From Erythrobacter sp. (GTDB taxonomy: Bacteria; Pseudomonadota; Alphaproteobacteria; Sphingomonadales; Sphingomonadaceae): a DNA stretch of 8,512 nt. Where the stretch lies: NCBI GenBank assembly GCA_003483125.1, contig DMWU01000254.1, positions 1 through 8,512 on the forward strand, read 5' to 3'. Both the position numbers and the translations under genes were made by a program. Below the pieces are notes generated by a model that had not been told where the DNA came from, made no database searches, and worked only from the letters and a program-made list of their open reading frames with translations. Below are positions 6,174 through 8,512 of this stretch, piece by piece. Within the stretch, counting starts at the first letter, position 1, and each line of letters starts with the position of its first letter.

Positions 6174-7349
6174 ATGAAGATGCTTATCAGGAAATTTGCT
6201 GTTCTAACCACCGTCGCAATCGTAGGGCTGTCGACCAGCGCATTGGGGCAGATCGATTTGCGTAAGGCTCCAGCGGAAGCGGAAGAGATTTCCGGGCAAT
6301 TTATCTGCGTCTTCAGCGCGCGGCACGCTATTCCAAGGAGCAGCGTAGGAGCCGAGGCACGGTTCCGGGCGCGCGATGCAAATGGACAGGTAAGCCGCGT
6401 CTTCTCCAATTCGATCAAGGGCTTCGTTATACGCGCGTCAGAGCAAGGTGTGAGGCGCATGCTGTCGCAGAATCCAAATCTTGCCTATTGCGAGCAGGAT
6501 CAGATCATGCGGGTTGAACCGCAGGCTCCACCCCCCGGAAAGGGACCTAATCGCGGCGATGATGGCGGCGGCGATGGTGGGTCCACCTCAGAACAATCCA
6601 CCCCTTGGGGGATTGCGCGCGTGGGGGGCGCTGCAGATGGAACAGGCAAGACCGCATGGGTCATTGATTCGGGCATAGACCTCGATCATCCCGACTTGAA
6701 CGTCGACAGAGGCCGCAGCGTTGATTTCACCGGCAGTCGCAAGGGCGCAGATGATGAAAATGGCCATGGTACTCATGTCGCCGGCACTATTGCAGCTATA
6801 GACAATAATTTTGGCGTTGTCGGTGTGGCCGCTGGTGCAACAGTGGTTGCAGTAAGGGTCTTGGACCGCCGGGGAAGCGGGTCGTATTCGGGTGTGATTG
6901 CCGGGATCGACTATGTTGCCGCCAACGGTAATGCGGGCGACGTTGCCAATATGAGCTTGGGTGGCTCCTACTCACAGGCGTTGAATGATGCGGTCGTGGC
7001 AGCTGCTGCTGGTGGAGTGAAGTTTGTTCTGGCCGCCGGCAATGACGGCCGCGACGCCGATAACTATTCACCTGCGAGTGCAAACGGCAACAACATCTAC
7101 ACTGTTTCCGCTTTTTCCAACGGAGACAATTGGGCCTCGTTTTCCAATTATGGCAATCCGCCGGTCGACTATGCGGAGCCGGGCGTTTCGATAGAATCCA
7201 CCTGGAAGAGTGGAGGATACAACACCATTAGCGGCACCTCGATGGCGGCACCTCATCTGGCCGGGATTCTTGCCCTCGGAAATGCCGGGAATGGTGGCGT
7301 GGTCAATGGAGATCCTGATGGAAACCCCGATACGATCGGGGTCAGGTAG
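6174..7349 (+). CDS. Secreted S8 serine protease, proteinase K-like, with I9-type propeptide
   Basis: Predicted extracellular or periplasmic subtilase of 391 residues. The signal peptide spans 1-25 (ending SALG). The I9-like propeptide is about 36-113 (SGQFICVFS, SNSIKGFVIRASEQ, LAYCEQDQ), followed by a Pro/Gly/Asp-rich linker and the catalytic domain from about 145 (PWGIARVGG). The catalytic triad is Asp165 (VIDSGIDLDHPDL), His198 (NGHGTHVAG) and Ser356 (SGTSMAAPHLAG); the oxyanion residue is Asn290 (AAGNDG). All are intact, so an active enzyme is expected. The only two cysteines, Cys45 and Cys106, are both in the propeptide. The protein ends about 35 residues after the active serine with GDPDGNPDTIGVR and has no added C-terminal domain. 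The ATG at 6174 fits a signal peptide; the in-frame ATG at 6180 would place GAGAGAG-like purines (GAGAGAG, 6165-6171) at better spacing, and the ATG at 6150 would add eight residues. Its substrate is unknown. Confidence 0.92.
   Translation: MKMLIRKFAVLTTVAIVGLSTSALGQIDLRKAPAEAEEISGQFICVFSARHAIPRSSVGAEARFRARDANGQVSRVFSNSIKGFVIRASEQGVRRMLSQNPNLAYCEQDQIMRVEPQAPPPGKGPNRGDDGGGDGGSTSEQSTPWGIARVGGAADGTGKTAWVIDSGIDLDHPDLNVDRGRSVDFTGSRKGADDENGHGTHVAGTIAAIDNNFGVVGVAAGATVVAVRVLDRRGSGSYSGVIAGIDYVAANGNAGDVANMSLGGSYSQALNDAVVAAAAGGVKFVLAAGNDGRDADNYSPASANGNNIYTVSAFSNGDNWASFSNYGNPPVDYAEPGVSIESTWKSGGYNTISGTSMAAPHLAGILALGNAGNGGVVNGDPDGNPDTIGVR
7325..7341. terminator. GC-rich hairpin at the end of the protease gene
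   Basis: CCCCGAT (7325-7331) and ATCGGGG (7335-7341) form a perfect 7-bp stem with a 3-base loop. It is inside the last codons of the protease and about 20 bases past the stop of the convergent DUF2165 gene, where TTT follows on the minus strand. A second, poorer repeat (GAGCT 7353-7357, AGCTC 7366-7370) lies between the genes. It could stop minus-strand transcription; no proper T-run is present. Confidence 0.35.
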
Positions 7350-7362
7350 GCTGAGCTAAGAC

Positions 7363-7857
7363 CTAAGCTCCGTCACTTTCCTGCATGCTGATATAAATCA
7401 GCACCATCATGGACATTGCTCCGAACACCCAGGATCCGTGGTCTGGGCTTTGGCCGCCGGGCATTTGCCATAATTGGTATCCGGCAACTGCGATGACCTG
7501 GAACAGGCCCCACCAATTAGCGATTGCGCAACCGAGGCCGATCTTGGCGAACAGTTTTGCCGCATTGAATCCTGCGGCATCTACTCCGCGCGCATTCCAC
7601 ATCCGCCACGCGCCCAGCCACAGCAACGCGCCTGCTGCAACCTCCAGTGTGAAAACCAGCGCCATCGCAGCGATGATCAGCGCATTGGGCGGTACCGGGA
7701 ATAGTGTGACCGGATAGGCTTCCTGCCCTTCGTGGCTGGTGACATAGGTAAAGAAGGCATGCGCCTCGTCCAAATTGGCGAAATTATGCGCCACATATGT
7801 CAGCGCCATTGCGCCGATAATCACGCACATGAAGATCTTCAGAAAGCGGTCAATCAT
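7363..7857 (-). CDS. DUF2165-type four-helix membrane protein
   Basis: A 164-residue integral inner-membrane protein of unknown function. Predicted helices are at about 7-23, 58-82, 103-127 and 141-158. Between helices 1 and 2 is a polar loop (HNFANLDEAHAFFTYV to YPVTLFP), and after helix 3 comes the motif GYQLWQMPGG. Such a loop and a Trp-Gln near the third helix are typical of DUF2165, where the equivalent reads roughly EWFxMWQS; the match is by overall pattern. The ATG at 7857 is chosen because GGGGAG lies 6 bases upstream on the minus strand; longer in-frame readings to 8004 would run through the ligA start and lack such a site. It is convergent with the protease and divergent from ligA. 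No function can be inferred from its neighbours. Confidence 0.8.
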   Translation of the reverse strand: MIDRFLKIFMCVIIGAMALTYVAHNFANLDEAHAFFTYVTSHEGQEAYPVTLFPVPPNALIIAAMALVFTLEVAAGALLWLGAWRMWNARGVDAAGFNAAKLFAKIGLGCAIANWWGLFQVIAVAGYQLWQMPGGQSPDHGSWVFGAMSMMVLIYISMQESDGA

Positions 7858-7863
7858 TCCATT

Positions 7864-7869
7864 CTCCCC
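7864..7869 (-). promoter_or_regulatory. Shine-Dalgarno of the DUF2165-type gene
   Basis: GGGGAG on the minus strand, 6 bases before the ATG at 7857. It sets this start against in-frame upstream candidates, which would add a non-membrane extension. Confidence 0.65.
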
Positions 7870-7920
7870 CACAAAGAATTTTGACCCGGTCATGGCACTT
7901 TTCGTCAGCGCCTCACTCAT

Positions 7921-8512
<592 letters not shown>

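Noticed and set aside
6135..7395. The 12-mer CATGCTGATATA occurs at 6135-6146 and 7384-7395, flanking the protease gene like a target-site duplication.
   Set aside because: About two repeated 12-mers are expected by chance in 8.5 kb, the second copy is coding sequence of the DUF2165 gene, and no mobile-element gene lies between.
7386..7403. Inverted repeat TGCTGAT / ATCAGCA with a 4-base loop.
   Set aside because: It lies within the DUF2165 coding sequence with no T-run; it does not look like an operator or terminator.

Overview
The window looks like chromosomal DNA of an alphaproteobacterium, most probably of the Sphingomonadales (Erythrobacter-like). The evidence is moderate-to-high GC, a bamD-recN-ligA backbone typical of Alphaproteobacteria, and protein variants that fit this group. 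The taxonomic call rests on recalled family and gene-order knowledge, not on a search. Eight protein genes fill almost all of the window. I saw no tRNA, rRNA, CRISPR array or insertion sequence, and no gene-free stretch exceeds 300 bases.

Left part (1-3244): an envelope-signalling group. A CHASE2 sensor fused to a class III adenylate cyclase enters from the left edge (its N-terminus is outside) and ends at 1951. Facing it tail to tail, with 18 bases between the stop codons, is a two-gene minus-strand operon. This encodes a small secreted TPR-like protein (3244-2864), then a secreted FecR-domain protein (2860-1970) whose ribosome binding site lies in the last codons of the TPR gene. The FecR protein has a signal peptide and no anti-sigma part, and no sigma factor or TonB receptor is nearby. 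A periplasmic FecR/TPR pair acting with the periplasmic CHASE2 domain to set cytoplasmic cAMP is the most interesting hypothesis here. It is inference.

Middle (3245-6054): a 213-base divergent promoter region, then bamD (outer-membrane assembly lipoprotein) and recN (SMC-like DNA repair ATPase), both on the plus strand. Both lack a clear Shine-Dalgarno sequence and have promoter-like hexamers whose expected start point falls at or just before the ATG, so both may be leaderless.

Right part (6055-8512): a secreted proteinase K-like S8 protease with an I9-type propeptide (plus strand), a convergent four-helix DUF2165-type membrane protein (minus strand), then the 5' part of ligA (NAD+-dependent DNA ligase), which runs off the right edge. 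The protease and the DUF2165 gene sit between recN and ligA, which are often adjacent or close in this group, so they look like lineage-specific cargo in a housekeeping backbone.
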